DNA of 32,830 bases, taken from an uncultured Oscillospiraceae bacterium. Its GTDB lineage: Bacteria; Bacillota; Clostridia; Oscillospirales; Oscillospiraceae. The notes below the pieces were generated by a model that had not been told where the DNA came from, searched no databases, and saw nothing but the letters and a program-made list of their open reading frames with translations. Both the position numbers and the translations under genes were made by a program. This document shows, piece by piece, positions 13,692 through 25,035 of the stretch. The stretch is from contig CANRLF010000022.1 of the NCBI GenBank assembly GCA_947631395.1, positions 1 to 32,830 of the forward strand. The letters are read 5' to 3'. Each line of letters opens with the position of its first letter. Within the stretch, counting starts at the first letter, position 1.

Positions 13692-15482
13692 TTACTTTAT
13701 GGGCTCGAAGTCCGCCGCGCCGTGCTTGCACAGCGGGCAAACAAAGTCCTCGGGGAGCTCCTCGCCCTCATATACATATCCGCACACCTTGCAGACCCAG
13801 CCCTTCTTGCCCTCGGTCTTGGGCTTGGGCTTTACGTTGTTCTGATAGTAGGTGTATGTCATGGTCTCCTTATCCGATATGACCCTGGCCTCGGTTACGG
13901 AGCAGACGAACATGCCGTGGGTGTCCATGTCGATGTACTGCTCCACCTTCAGCGACATGAATGAGTTTATGTACCTGGGCAGGAACACAAGGCCGTTGTC
14001 GCTCCTCAGCACCTCGGTGCCCTCGAACTTGTCCACGTTGCGGCCGCTTCGGAAGCCGAAGGACTCAAAGACCGAGAAGGGCGCCTCGACAGACAGGCAG
14101 TTTACGTTCATCTTCCCCGTCTGCTTGATGATGTGGTGGGAGTAGTTGTCCTTGTTTATGCACACGGCCACCCGGTTGGGCGTACTTGTCACCTGTGTTA
14201 CGGTGTTGACGATAAGGCCGTTGTCCCGCTTTCCGTCATTTGATGTCACCACATATAGCCCGTAGCCTATCTTGAAAAGGGCCGTCAGGTCGTTTTTATT
14301 CGCCGTCTCGCCGTTGCGGGCCACATAGTCCCGGGTGAGCTCCTCCGCCAGGGCCTCCACCTGCCCGCGGCTTTCGTCGTTGAGGGCCGAGGTTATGCGC
14401 ACCGTGGTGTCCGTCCAGGTGATGTTCTTGCACCCCTCCATCATGCCCTTCATAACCTTTGCGGCCATAGGCGCCCAGGAGCCGTTTTCCATAAGTCCCA
14501 CGGTGCGGTTTTTAAAGCCCCTCTCCGTCAGGTGGTTTATGAACTCCCGCATGAAGGGGAATATCTCCGCGTTATATGTGGTGGTCGCGAGGACCAGCTT
14601 CCCGTAGCGGAACGCGTCCTCCACCGCCTCAGCCATGTCGCTCCTGGCAAGGTCCGTTACCACCACCTTTGGACAGCCCCGCTGCTTGAGCTTTTCCGCC
14701 AGAAGCTCCACGGCCTTTTTGGTGTGCCCGTAGACCGAGGTGTACGCGATGACGACGCCCTCGCTCTCCACGCCGTAGCTGGACCAGATGTCGTAGAGGT
14801 TCAGATAGTACCCCAAATTCTCCGTCAGCACCGGCCCATGGAGGGGGCAGATGATCTGAATATCCAGCCCCGCGGCCTTCTTCAAAAGCGCCTGTACCTG
14901 AGCGCCGTATTTGCCCACGATGCCGATGTAATAGCGCCGCGCCTCACATGCCCAGTCCTCCTGGACGTCCAGAGCGCCAAATTTGCCAAAGCCGTCGGCG
15001 GAGAAAAGCACCTTGTCCAGGCTATCGTAGGTCACTATGACCTCCGGCCAGTGTACCATAGGCGCCGTAACGAAGGTCAGCGTGTGCCGCCCGAGCGTCA
15101 GGGTGTCCCCCTCCCCCACAACGATCCTCCGGTCCTCGAACTCCGTTCCGAAGAAATTCTTCATCATGTTGAACGCCTTCTGCGAGGACACCACCGTCGC
15201 CTTGGGATAGGCCTTCATAAAGCCCATGATGTTTGCTGAGTGGTCCGGCTCCATGTGCTGTACTATAAGATAGTCCGGCGCCCTTCCTTCCAGCGCCTCA
15301 GAGAGGTTGTCCAGCCATTCATGGGTGAAATTCCTGTCCACCGTGTCCATGACCGCCACCTTGTCGTCAAGGATGACGTAGGAGTTGTACGCCATGCCGT
15401 TGGGCACCACATACTGCCCCTCAAAAAGGTCCACCTTGTGGTCGTTCACACCGATGTATTTTATATCCTTTGTGATGTTCAT
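13692..15482 (-). CDS. Multidomain flavodiiron protein (MBL + flavodoxin + flavin reductase-like + short-spaced rubredoxin)
   Basis: This ~596-aa cytoplasmic enzyme is of the A-type flavoprotein family, which reduces O2 to water and/or NO to N2O. The N-terminal metallo-beta-lactamase-like diiron domain has H76-x-E78-x-D80-H81 (QHMEPDHS), H144 (PMVHWPE), D163 (SADGFG) and the CPLHGPV histidine. A flavodoxin domain follows (VIAYTSVYGHTKKAVELLAEKL). From about residue 400 there is a flavin-reductase-like domain (LFKIGYGLYVVTSNDGKRDNG, MNVNCLSV). The C-terminus has a rubredoxin-like module [22 protein letters not shown], in which the Cys pairs are only 14 residues apart instead of about 29. The ATG at 15482 has GGAGG seven bases upstream; an in-frame TTG at 15488 is less likely. 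It is co-transcribed with rubredoxin. Confidence 0.93.
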   Translation of the reverse strand: MNITKDIKYIGVNDHKVDLFEGQYVVPNGMAYNSYVILDDKVAVMDTVDRNFTHEWLDNLSEALEGRAPDYLIVQHMEPDHSANIMGFMKAYPKATVVSSQKAFNMMKNFFGTEFEDRRIVVGEGDTLTLGRHTLTFVTAPMVHWPEVIVTYDSLDKVLFSADGFGKFGALDVQEDWACEARRYYIGIVGKYGAQVQALLKKAAGLDIQIICPLHGPVLTENLGYYLNLYDIWSSYGVESEGVVIAYTSVYGHTKKAVELLAEKLKQRGCPKVVVTDLARSDMAEAVEDAFRYGKLVLATTTYNAEIFPFMREFINHLTERGFKNRTVGLMENGSWAPMAAKVMKGMMEGCKNITWTDTTVRITSALNDESRGQVEALAEELTRDYVARNGETANKNDLTALFKIGYGLYVVTSNDGKRDNGLIVNTVTQVTSTPNRVAVCINKDNYSHHIIKQTGKMNVNCLSVEAPFSVFESFGFRSGRNVDKFEGTEVLRSDNGLVFLPRYINSFMSLKVEQYIDMDTHGMFVCSVTEARVISDKETMTYTYYQNNVKPKPKTEGKKGWVCKVCGYVYEGEELPEDFVCPLCKHGAADFEPIK

Positions 15483-15526
15483 TTCCAAACCTCCATAAAA
15501 AAGGTATCAAGATCGGTACATCCTTT

Positions 15527-15555
15527 ATTTTATCACATTCTCCCCCCATAAGCAA
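15527..15555 (-). promoter_or_regulatory. SigA-type promoter of the flavodiiron/rubredoxin unit
   Basis: The minus strand reads TTGCTT, 17 bases, TAAAAT, about 45 bases upstream of the flavodiiron ATG. Confidence 0.6.
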
Positions 15556-15623
15556 CACAAATTCCCCTCCCCAACCCCAATTTTTATTTCCCCCCACCCC
15601 CCATCCCGCCCCCAGGCAAAAAA

Positions 15624-15762
15624 GGCTCCCCGTTTCAATGGGGAGCTGTCGAGCGCAGCGAGACTGAGGGGTTCCCGCCCGCAGGCGAAAAATCAGCGGC
15701 CCTCCGGGCCGCACCTCTCTCGCCCTCCCCACCCGAGCGTGGGGAGGGGCAGGGGTGAGGTG
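15624..15762. repeat. Paired-hairpin (REP-like) repeat unit
   Basis: The unit reads GGCTCCCC-gtttcaat-GGGGAGCT, then GTC-GAGC-gcaGCGA-GAC, then TGAGGGGTTC, CCGCCCGCAGGCG, and a CCCTCCCCACCCGAGCGTGGGGAGGGGCAGGGGTGAGGTG-type tail split here by a GCGGCCC-tccG-GGCCGC hairpin. It matches units at 20445, 20984, 26802, 26901, 27228 and 32778. It occupies the gene-free interval 15556-15814; nothing else was recognised there. Confidence 0.8.
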
Positions 15763-15814
15763 TGAGACTTCCAGCTCCGGAAGCACCCCAATAAATGCCT
15801 CTCCCCCCCTAACC

Positions 15815-15842
15815 AAAAACGGGAGGGTCTTACCCCCTCCCG
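15815..15842 (-). terminator. Terminator of the spoIIA operon
   Basis: The stem CGGGAGGG-7 nt-CCCTCCCG (15820-15842) is followed on the minus strand by TTTTTGG. It lies about 65 bases beyond the sigF stop codon. Confidence 0.78.
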
Positions 15843-15906
15843 CCTCATCAAAATCACCCCGCCAGATCCTCCACGCTCGCCCCTGCACCCCCTCCCGCCT
15901 CACTCG

Positions 15907-16605
15907 TCATCCAAGATACGATCTCAGCTCCTCCATAGCCCGTTTTTCAAGGCGCGAGACCTGCACCTGTGATACGCCCAGGACTCTCGCGGCGTCCGAC
16001 TGCGTCATGCCGCGGTAATATCTGAGGACTATCACCGTGCGCTCCCTTGGCTGGAGCTTCCCTATCGCCTCCCTCAGCGCCACCCGCTCCAGGACCCGCT
16101 CCTCCTGGCCGTCGTCACCGAGCATCTGCTCCAGGGTAAATCCCTCCTCGCCGGTCTCCCTCTGGAGCGACTCTGAGGGCGCGGTGGCCAGCTCGCAGGC
16201 GGCGATGTCCTCCGGCGTGAGCCCCGTCCTGGCGGCGATCTCCGAGACCGTCGGCTCCCTCCCAAGGGACTGTTCCAGCTGGAGCCTCGCCACGCGGACG
16301 CTCTGCGCCCTCTCCTTCATGCCGCGGCTCACCTTGATCGCCCCGTCGTCCCGCAAAAACCGCCTTATCTCCCCGGAGATCTTCGGCACCGCGTAGGTGG
16401 AGAACCTGGTGCCGAAGCCCTCGTCGTAGCCTCGGACGGCCTTGATGAAGCCCACGCATCCCAGCTGATACAGGTCATCCGCCTCCACGCCCCGGCCGAA
16501 GAACCGCCGCGCCACGCTCCAGATGAGCCCGGAATTTTCCCGTACCATCTGCTCCATGGCCCCGTCGTCCCCGGCCCTGGCCGCCTCCAGAAGGCCCCCG
16601 GTCAT
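15907..16605 (-). CDS. sigF: Sporulation sigma factor SigF
   Basis: The 232-aa sigma-70 family protein directs forespore-specific transcription after septation. Region 2 is intact (NSGLIWSVARRFFGRGVEADDLYQLGCVGFIKAVRGYD, TRFSTYAVPKISGEIRRFLRDDG). Region 3 follows (KVSRGMKERAQSVRVARLQLEQSLGREPTVSEIAARTGL). Region 4 ends the protein (LQPRERTVIVLRYYRGMTQSDAARVLGVSQVQVSRLEKRAMEELRSYL). The start overlaps the spoIIAB stop by four bases (ATGA), the conserved spoIIA gene order. Activity should be held in check by SpoIIAB until SpoIIAA is dephosphorylated. SigG has a similar layout, but its gene is not in a spoIIA operon. Confidence 0.96.
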   Translation of the reverse strand: MTGGLLEAARAGDDGAMEQMVRENSGLIWSVARRFFGRGVEADDLYQLGCVGFIKAVRGYDEGFGTRFSTYAVPKISGEIRRFLRDDGAIKVSRGMKERAQSVRVARLQLEQSLGREPTVSEIAARTGLTPEDIAACELATAPSESLQRETGEEGFTLEQMLGDDGQEERVLERVALREAIGKLQPRERTVIVLRYYRGMTQSDAARVLGVSQVQVSRLEKRAMEELRSYLG

Positions 16606-17042
16606 CTGAAGGTCCGGCGTTTTTCTATCTTTTTCCGCATGGTCACCGTTGTGCCGGAGCCCACTGTCGAGCGGACCTTCAATGTGTCCATGAAGCTCTC
16701 CATGATAGTAAAGCCCATGCCGCTCCGGTCCTCCCCGCCCGTGGTGAACAGCGGCTCTCTGGCCCGCTCCACGTCCTGGATGCCCCGGCCCTTGTCCTTC
16801 ACCTGTATCTCCAGCGTCTCCTCGTCAATGATCCTCACCCGCATATGTATGACGCCTATCGAGTCGGGATAGGCGTGTACGATGCAGTTCGTCACCGCCT
16901 CCGATACCGCCGTCTTTACGTCCCCCAGCTCCGTCATGGTCATATCGAGCTGTGAGGCAAAGGCCGCCACCGCCGCCCGCGCGAAGCCCTCATTGGTGGA
17001 CCTCGACGGAAATTCCAGCCGCATACTGTTCAATTCCTTCAT
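16602..17042 (-). CDS. spoIIAB: Anti-sigma F factor / SpoIIAA kinase
   Basis: The 146-aa GHKL-family serine kinase binds and inhibits SigF and phosphorylates SpoIIAA. Visible ATP-binding boxes are the N box VKTAVSEAVTNCIVHAY, the G1 box VKDKGRGIQDV and the G2 box GEDRSGMGFTIMESFMD, followed by VRSTVGSGTTVTMRK. The length and N-terminal MRLEFPSRSTNEGFARAAVAAF match the family. The gene overlaps spoIIAA and sigF by four bases on each side, so all three proteins are made in a coupled ratio. Confidence 0.97.
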   Translation of the reverse strand: MKELNSMRLEFPSRSTNEGFARAAVAAFASQLDMTMTELGDVKTAVSEAVTNCIVHAYPDSIGVIHMRVRIIDEETLEIQVKDKGRGIQDVERAREPLFTTGGEDRSGMGFTIMESFMDTLKVRSTVGSGTTVTMRKKIEKRRTFR

Positions 17043-17404
17043 TTGTGCGCCTCCCCGCTGATTTTCCCCGGATACTCCGCCTCCGCGGCGGCGCTGTCCG
17101 GGGTTATTTCTATCATCCTGTCTATCCCCGAGGCGTCCAGCACCCTTAGCGGCTGGCTCTGGACGTTCTCCACGAACAGCCGTCCCCCCAGCGCGTTCAT
17201 CCGCTTATACGCCCTCAGGATCACCGCGATACCCGATGAGTCCATGAAGCGCAGCTCTCTGAGGTCCAGCACGCAGTCCCTCGGAAGCGCCTCCTCGATG
17301 CGCTCCTCCATCTGGTCTAAGAGCTGCCTGGCCTCGTGGTGATCCAGCTCCCCTGACAGCCTCAGCTCCAGCCGCCCTCCGTTTTGTGTGGATGTAAGCT
17401 TCAT
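17039..17404 (-). CDS. spoIIAA: Anti-sigma F factor antagonist
   Basis: The 121-aa STAS-domain protein, in its unphosphorylated form, releases SigF from SpoIIAB. The phosphorylatable serine sits in the conserved FMDSSGIAVIL loop (Ser57 by alignment with the family). The ATG at 17404 with AAAGGCGACGAC upstream gives the normal family length (B. subtilis 117 aa). An in-frame TTG at 17425 would add seven residues and lies in the T-tract of the valS terminator, so it is rejected. It is first gene of the operon. The promoter is unclear because the valS terminator ends only about 25 bases upstream. Confidence 0.95.
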   Translation of the reverse strand: MKLTSTQNGGRLELRLSGELDHHEARQLLDQMEERIEEALPRDCVLDLRELRFMDSSGIAVILRAYKRMNALGGRLFVENVQSQPLRVLDASGIDRMIEITPDSAAAEAEYPGKISGEAHK

Positions 17405-17420
17405 GTCGTCGCCTTTCTTA

Positions 17421-17462
17421 CACAAAAAAATATCCGTGTACCCTCAAGTACACGGATATTTT
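17421..17462 (-). terminator. Terminator of valS
   Basis: The minus strand has AATATCCGTGTAC-TTGAGG-GTACACGGATATT followed by seven T residues, a 13-bp stem. It lies between the valS stop and the spoIIAA start. Confidence 0.9.
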
Positions 17463-17490
17463 AAAGCCTGTCCGATAAATTTTTTGTCAA
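17461..17490 (-). promoter_or_regulatory. Possible promoter inside the valS-spoIIAA junction
   Basis: TTGACA lies ten bases after the valS stop, with TTTAAA 19 bases further on. The resulting transcript would begin at the foot of the valS terminator stem. Known spoIIA operons use SigH; a convincing SigH -35/-10 pair was not found. Confidence 0.25.
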
Positions 17491-17499
17491 ACCGGGGAC

Positions 17500-20109
17500 T
17501 TATTTCAGGGCTTCAAGGGATTTTTCCAGATTTTCTATGAGCGAGCGGAGCTTTTCCGCCTTCTCCCTCTCTGTCCGGACCACGTTCTCCGGCGCTCTGG
17601 AGATGAATGCCTCGTTTGAGAGCTTCTTCATCTGCCCCTCCAAAAAGCCCCTGTTCTTCTTGAGCTCCTTCTCTATCCTCTCCCGTTCCGCATCAAGGTC
17701 CACAAGCTCCCTGAGCGGCAGGAACACACGGGCTGAGTGGGTGACCACGGTTACCATGCCCTCCCGCTCCTCGTCCTGACTTTCGGCGGTGACCTCCACC
17801 TCACTGGCCGAGGCCAGGCGCATGATATACGGCGCGCCCGCCCTGAAGTGCTCCGGTGTGGCGGTGGAGATTATGACCTTCGATCTCCTGCTCGGCGGCA
17901 CGTTCATGGCGCTCCGCTTTGACCTTATGGCGCTTACGGCGTCCATGACCTTCTCAAGATCCGCCTCCTCCTCAGGGAAGCTGAGCTTTTCGTCATAGAC
18001 CGGGTAATCCTCGATTATAAGGGCCGACTTTCCGTGGGGCAGTGCCTGATATATCTCCTCTGTGATGAATGGCATGAAGGGGTGCAAAAGCTTCAGCACG
18101 TCCGTCAGCACGTATAAAAGCACCCGCTGGACGTCCTCGTCCCCCTCGGCGAGCCTTGGCTTTGAAAGCTCGATATACCAGTCGCAGAAGGTGTCCCAGA
18201 TAAAATCGTATATCTTCTGGGCGGCGATCCCCAGCTCAAAGCGGTCAAAGTTGTCGTTGACCTCTCCCATAAGCGCGTTGAGCTTTGACAGCACCCACTT
18301 GTCCGGAAGCTCCAGCTTATCCGGAAGCTCGGCGTCCTCCACCGTCAGGTTCATCATCACAAAGCGGCTGGCGTTCCATATCTTGTTTGCGAAGTTGCGC
18401 ATGGCCTCGCACCGCTCGGTGTAAAACCGCATGTCGTTTCCGGGGGAGTTGCCGGTAATGATATTGAACCTCAGCGCGTCCGCGCCGTACCGGTCGATCA
18501 TCTCTATGGGGTCCACGCCGTTGCCGGCGGATTTGGACATCTTCTTGCCCTGGGGGTCCCGGATAAGCCCGTGTATGAGCACCGTCTTGAAGGGCGCCTT
18601 GCCCGTGTGCTCCATACCCGAGAAGATCATCCTGGCCACCCAGAAGAATATGATGTCATAGCCCGTGACGAGCACGTCCGTGGGATAGAAATACTCAAGA
18701 TCCTCCGTCTTGTCCGGCCAGCCAAGTGTGGAGAATGGCCAGAGAGCGGAAGAGAACCAGGTATCCAGCACGTCCGGGTCCCTTTCGATGTTCTTTGAGT
18801 GGCAGTGTTCGCACTCGGTGGGATCGGTGCGGCTCACCGTCATGTGGCCGCAGTCATTGCAGTACCAGGCCGGTATCTGGTGGCCCCACCACAGCTGCCT
18901 GGAGATGCACCAGTCGCGGACGTTGTGCATCCAGTTAAGATACGTCTTGGCAAAGCGGTCGGGGACGAATTTTATGGTCCCGTCCTCAACAACGCGTATG
19001 GCTTCCCGCGCCAGCGGCTCCATCTTCACGAACCACTGGTCCGAGGCCAGCGGCTCCACGTCGGAGTGACACCGGTAGCAGGTGCCCACGTTGTGTACGT
19101 GGTCCTCTATCTTGACTAAATATCCCTGCTCCTCGAGGTCCGCCACAATGGCCTTACGGGCCTCGTACCGGTCCATGCCGTTGTACTTCCCGCCGTTTAT
19201 TATCCTGCCCTCGCCGTCGATGACAAGTATCTGCTCCAGATCATGGCGCAGTCCCACCTCAAAGTCGTTGGGGTCGTGGCAGGGCGTCATTTTCACACAG
19301 CCGGTGCCGAAGGTCCTGTCCACATACTCGTCGGCCACGATGGGTATCTCCCTGTTCACCAATGGCAGGATGCACGTCTTGCCCACAAGGTCCGTGTACC
19401 GCTCATCCTCCGGGTTCACCGCGACGCCCGAGTCGCCAAGCATCGTCTCTGGCCTCGTTGTTGCCACCGTCACGTATCCCGACCCGTCAGAGAGCGGATA
19501 CCGGATGTGCCAGAGCTTGCCCGGCTTCTCCTCGTACTCCACCTCCGCGTCCGAAAGGGCCGTGGTGCAGTGGGGGCACCAGTTTATGATCCTCTTGCCC
19601 TTGTAGATAAGCCCCTTTTCGTATAGGGAGCAGAACACCTCCCTTACGGCCTTCGAGCACCCCTCGTCCATCGTGAAGCGTTGGCGCTCCCAGTCGCAGG
19701 AGGAGCCCAGTGTCTTGAGCTGCTCCACTATCCTGTCGCCGTACTTGTTTTTCCAGTCCCAGACCCTGTCGAGGAACTTCTCCCGCCCCAGGTCAAAGCG
19801 CGTCAGCCCCTCGCCCCTCAGCTGCTCCTCCACCTTTATCTGGGTGGCGATGCCCGCGTGGTCATAGCCCGGGAGCCACAGCGCCGAGTAGCCCATCATG
19901 CGCTTATACCTGATGAGCACGTCCTGAAGCGTCTCGTCAAAGGCATGTCCCAGGTGTAGCTGTCCCGTCACGTTGGGTGGCGGGATAACTATTGTGAAGG
20001 GCTTTTTCGACCGGTCCCTCTCCGCGTGGAAATATCCCCCGTCCACCCACATCTGATAGACGCGCTTCTCCACCGATTTTGGGTCGTACACCTTCGGTAA
20101 CTCTTTCAT
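17500..20109 (-). CDS. valS: Valyl-tRNA synthetase
   Basis: The 869-aa class I synthetase charges tRNA-Val. It shows the HIGH-type motif HLGHA (residues 52-56, after PPPNVTGQL), the CP1 editing domain ([22 protein letters not shown]), the KMSKS loop in [20 protein letters not shown], the anticodon-binding domain ([13 protein letters not shown]) and a C-terminal coiled coil ([26 protein letters not shown] to the end). The length is normal for bacteria. The ATG at 20109 is chosen because AAGGAGAG stands eight bases upstream; an 18-codon upstream extension runs into the T-box leader. Expression is controlled by the T-box at 20145-20375 and ends at the 17421-17462 terminator. Confidence 0.97.
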   Translation of the reverse strand: MKELPKVYDPKSVEKRVYQMWVDGGYFHAERDRSKKPFTIVIPPPNVTGQLHLGHAFDETLQDVLIRYKRMMGYSALWLPGYDHAGIATQIKVEEQLRGEGLTRFDLGREKFLDRVWDWKNKYGDRIVEQLKTLGSSCDWERQRFTMDEGCSKAVREVFCSLYEKGLIYKGKRIINWCPHCTTALSDAEVEYEEKPGKLWHIRYPLSDGSGYVTVATTRPETMLGDSGVAVNPEDERYTDLVGKTCILPLVNREIPIVADEYVDRTFGTGCVKMTPCHDPNDFEVGLRHDLEQILVIDGEGRIINGGKYNGMDRYEARKAIVADLEEQGYLVKIEDHVHNVGTCYRCHSDVEPLASDQWFVKMEPLAREAIRVVEDGTIKFVPDRFAKTYLNWMHNVRDWCISRQLWWGHQIPAWYCNDCGHMTVSRTDPTECEHCHSKNIERDPDVLDTWFSSALWPFSTLGWPDKTEDLEYFYPTDVLVTGYDIIFFWVARMIFSGMEHTGKAPFKTVLIHGLIRDPQGKKMSKSAGNGVDPIEMIDRYGADALRFNIITGNSPGNDMRFYTERCEAMRNFANKIWNASRFVMMNLTVEDAELPDKLELPDKWVLSKLNALMGEVNDNFDRFELGIAAQKIYDFIWDTFCDWYIELSKPRLAEGDEDVQRVLLYVLTDVLKLLHPFMPFITEEIYQALPHGKSALIIEDYPVYDEKLSFPEEEADLEKVMDAVSAIRSKRSAMNVPPSRRSKVIISTATPEHFRAGAPYIMRLASASEVEVTAESQDEEREGMVTVVTHSARVFLPLRELVDLDAERERIEKELKKNRGFLEGQMKKLSNEAFISRAPENVVRTEREKAEKLRSLIENLEKSLEALK

Positions 20110-20144
20110 ACGATCAACTCTCCTTCCAAATTGCGGGGCAAAAA

Positions 20145-20375
20145 GAAATTCGCCCCAAGCCAATGCTCAGGGCGAATGAGAGATCATCCGCGGTACCACC
20201 TGAATTTCCACGCGCGCGTGGACACTCAATACCCTGTAACGGGAGCTCCCGTCGGGGACTACATATCACCCCCGCGGCTCCGGGACGACCTTTCAGCACT
20301 TCCCGCCAGAGCCTCGCACCCCCCGGCTCCTCTCTGTGACGTCCCGCGCCTACTTCTTCCCCTCAACGCCATTTT
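20145..20375 (-). promoter_or_regulatory. T-box leader of valS
   Basis: The minus strand contains the T-box core GGTGGTACCGCGG (20188-20200), which pairs with the uncharged tRNA acceptor end. It is followed by a terminator stem ATTCGCCC...GGGCGAAT and TTCTTTTT (20141-20177). Upstream, CGGGACG / CGTCCCG forms the base of stem I, enclosing an AGAGAG loop-E-like sequence. GTC at 20287-20289, beside the stem base, is a suitable valine specifier codon. Uncharged tRNA-Val should therefore favour antitermination and valS expression. The core and terminator are clear; the specifier assignment is by eye. Confidence 0.93.
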
Positions 20376-20380
20376 GGGTT

Positions 20381-20409
20381 ATTATATGCGTATTTCACCC
20401 ATTTGTCAA
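20381..20409 (-). promoter_or_regulatory. Consensus SigA promoter of valS
   Basis: The minus strand reads TTGACA, exactly 17 bases, TATAAT: a perfect consensus. It places the transcription start just before the T-box stem I. Confidence 0.92.
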
Positions 20410-20444
20410 CCCATATTTTCTCCCACCCCCACCCCCAAGCGCAA

Positions 20445-20626
20445 GGCTCCCCTTCGTAAGGGGAGCTGTCGGCCGCAGCCGACTGAAGGATCGAGGCCGT
20501 AGTCGTGCGCACCCCCTCCTCCCTCGCCCCACCCTCCCCACGGGCTCGCCTTCCCCGCCCGGGCGGGGAAGGGCAGGGATGAGGTGGGATAAGCGGCGCC
20601 AGCCGCAACCACATTCCCCCGTCCCC
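20445..20626. repeat. Repeat module A, copy 1
   Basis: The module begins GGCTCCCC-ttcgtaa-GGGGAGCT and GTCGGC-cgca-GCCGAC. It continues with ATCGAGGCCGTAGTCGTGCGC, a CCTTCCCCGCCCGGGCGGGGAAGG perfect palindrome, CAGGGATGAGGTGGGAT and GCGGC-gcca-GCCGC. It is nearly identical to 20984-21160 and 26901-27080. The interval 20410-21163 has no credible gene; it is filled by this array (A-B-C-spacer-A). Confidence 0.88.
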
Positions 20627-20767
20627 AAAAAAGGTTGCGCCTTGCGGCGCGTATTAAAAACCGGGAGGGTTTAGAACCCTCCCCTACGTCAATTTTGGAA
20701 AATTTACACAAATAACCGGTAGGGGCAGGTTCCAAACCCGCCCGCTCCCCCGTCCCGCCCGCAGGCG
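20627..20767. repeat. Repeat module B, copy 1
   Basis: The module starts AAAAAAGGTTGCGCCTTGCG and contains two hairpins, GGGAGGG-tttagaa-CCCTCCC and a GGCAGGTTCCAAACCCGCC stem, then CGCCCGCAGGCG. It matches 27081-27221, where the second stem is a perfect GGCGGGTT...AACCCGCC. Confidence 0.85.
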
Positions 20768-20769
20768 CC

Positions 20770-20923
20770 AAGGCTCCCCTCTCTGAGGGCTGCGCCCGCA
20801 GGCGCGTTTCGGAGCGCAACCGCCCGTAGGGCGGCTCTTAGCGCGGAGATGAGCTGTCACGAAGTGACTGAGGGGAGTCCGTACCCAGACTCCTCCCCCT
20901 ACCCCCTCCTCAGAGAGGAGGGG
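20770..20923. repeat. Repeat module C, copy 1, split by ~60-bp insert, plus adjoining hairpin
   Basis: The module C start GGCTCCCCTCTCTGAGGG is separated from its second half, GAGCTGTCACGAAGTGACTG, by about 60 bases that contain their own short palindromes (GCGCCCGCAGGCGC, CCGCCCGTAGGGCGG). After it, CCCCTCCTC-aga-GAGGAGGGG (20903-20923) is a perfect hairpin that looks like an inverted first arm of the same module. Uninterrupted copies are at 26802 and 27228. Confidence 0.7.
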
Positions 20924-20983
20924 CAACCCCCGCCCGCAGGCGCAAATAAAATCTGCGCCGCAAGGCGCAACCTCATTCTCTTA

Positions 20984-21160
20984 GGCTCCCCTTCGTAAGG
21001 GGAGCTGTCGGCCGCAGCCGACTGAAGGGTCGAGGCCGTAGTCGTGCGCAACCCCTCCTCCCTCGCCCCTACCTCCCCCGCGGGCTCGCCTTCCCCGCCC
21101 GGGCGGGGAAGGGCAGGGATGAGGTGGGATCCGCGGCGCCAGCCGCAACAATATTCCCCC
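20984..21160. repeat. Repeat module A, copy 2
   Basis: The sequence is almost the same as 20445-20626, including the GTCGGC-cgca-GCCGAC stem and the CCCGCCCGGGCGGG palindrome. It ends within a few bases of the GH2 stop codon and may act as the 3' end structure of that transcript; no T-tract is present. Confidence 0.88.
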
Positions 21161-21163
21161 CGC

Positions 21164-24007
<2,844 letters not shown>

Positions 24008-24021
24008 TTATGGCGTATTTC

Positions 24022-25017
24022 TCAACCGTACCGCGTCACGAACCGCTCCACCGTCCGCCAGTAGAGCTCCGGCTCCGTGGCCGCCGACATGCCGTGGGCC
24101 GCCCCCGGAACGCTCAGCTTCTCCTTGATCCGGCTGGCGCAGGCATCATAGACCCTGTCCAGCATCTCATACGGCACGAATGTATCCTCCTCGCCGTGGA
24201 TGAACAGCATGGGCACCTTCGCCGACTCAAGGGCCTTCACGCTCGAGGCCTCGTCAAAGAAATACCCCGCCCTCAGCTTACAAAACATGCTCGCCGTGTG
24301 TAGCAGCGGGAACGCCGGCATGTGAAAGATGTTCTTCAGCTGGAGCCTGAACTCATCCCACACGCTTGAGTACCCGCAGTCCTCCACGATGCACTTCACA
24401 TTCTCCGGCAGGTCCTCTCCGGATGCCATCATCACCGTGGCCCCGCCCATGGACACGCCGAACAGGACGATCCGCGCCTCCGGGTCCGCGGCTATCAGGG
24501 AATTTATCCATTTCAGCACGTCCCCGCGCTCAAGCCACCCCATGCCTATGTACTTCCCGTCGCTCTCCCCGTGGGCCAGGGCGTCCGGCGTCTGCACCGA
24601 AAAGCCCATGTCGTAAAAGGCCCTGGCGTAGGCGGCCATATCCGAGGCCCTGCCCGTGTAGCCGTGGAAAACGATGGCGTAACTGTGCCCCTCGTTTCTG
24701 ATCATCCGCCCCTGCCTATGTGACACGTCCTCTCCGTCCCGGACCTCCAGCGACACCTTCTCGCCCTGGCTTGCGTACCACCTTGCGGCCTCCGCGGCGT
24801 ACTCGTTCCACGCCCTTGTCTCGTCCGTCGCCTGTATCTCAGGCCCATCGCCGATGCCCTGTACCCCTCCGGCGTTGAAAAGGTCGCTCATCGTCAGCTT
24901 CGCCTCCGGGTACAGCCCGAACTCAAACAGGAAATTTCCCGCGAACATCAGTGCCCCGATCAGCAGTACGGCTATCACCGCCAGCACCGCCGTGATTATT
25001 TTCCCGCGCTTTTTCAT
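24022..25017 (-). CDS. Membrane-anchored alpha/beta hydrolase (serine hydrolase)
   Basis: The 331-aa protein has an N-terminal anchor (KKRGKIITAVLAVIAVLLIGALMF, residues 2-28), which places the enzyme outside the membrane. The alpha/beta fold shows the oxyanion segment VFHGYTGRASDM, the nucleophile elbow GVSMGGATV, a later acid (HGEEDTFVP) and the catalytic His in VPGAAHGMSA. This resembles the BAAT/YqkD-like group of acyl hydrolases with unknown natural substrate. It starts 18 bases after the MBL hydrolase gene and is followed closely by the GH2 gene, so all three may form one transcript. Confidence 0.85.
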   Translation of the reverse strand: MKKRGKIITAVLAVIAVLLIGALMFAGNFLFEFGLYPEAKLTMSDLFNAGGVQGIGDGPEIQATDETRAWNEYAAEAARWYASQGEKVSLEVRDGEDVSHRQGRMIRNEGHSYAIVFHGYTGRASDMAAYARAFYDMGFSVQTPDALAHGESDGKYIGMGWLERGDVLKWINSLIAADPEARIVLFGVSMGGATVMMASGEDLPENVKCIVEDCGYSSVWDEFRLQLKNIFHMPAFPLLHTASMFCKLRAGYFFDEASSVKALESAKVPMLFIHGEEDTFVPYEMLDRVYDACASRIKEKLSVPGAAHGMSAATEPELYWRTVERFVTRYG

Positions 25018-25035
25018 GGGCCTCCGCCTCTCTAT

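Noticed and set aside
15421-15903. 160-aa minus-strand frame covering the gap between the flavodiiron gene and sigF
   Set aside because: It runs through a repeat unit and a terminator, overlaps the flavodiiron start, and shows low-complexity composition without any domain.
20445-21160. CRISPR array
   Set aside because: The repeats are irregular, of different types, and not separated by uniform spacers; no cas genes are nearby.
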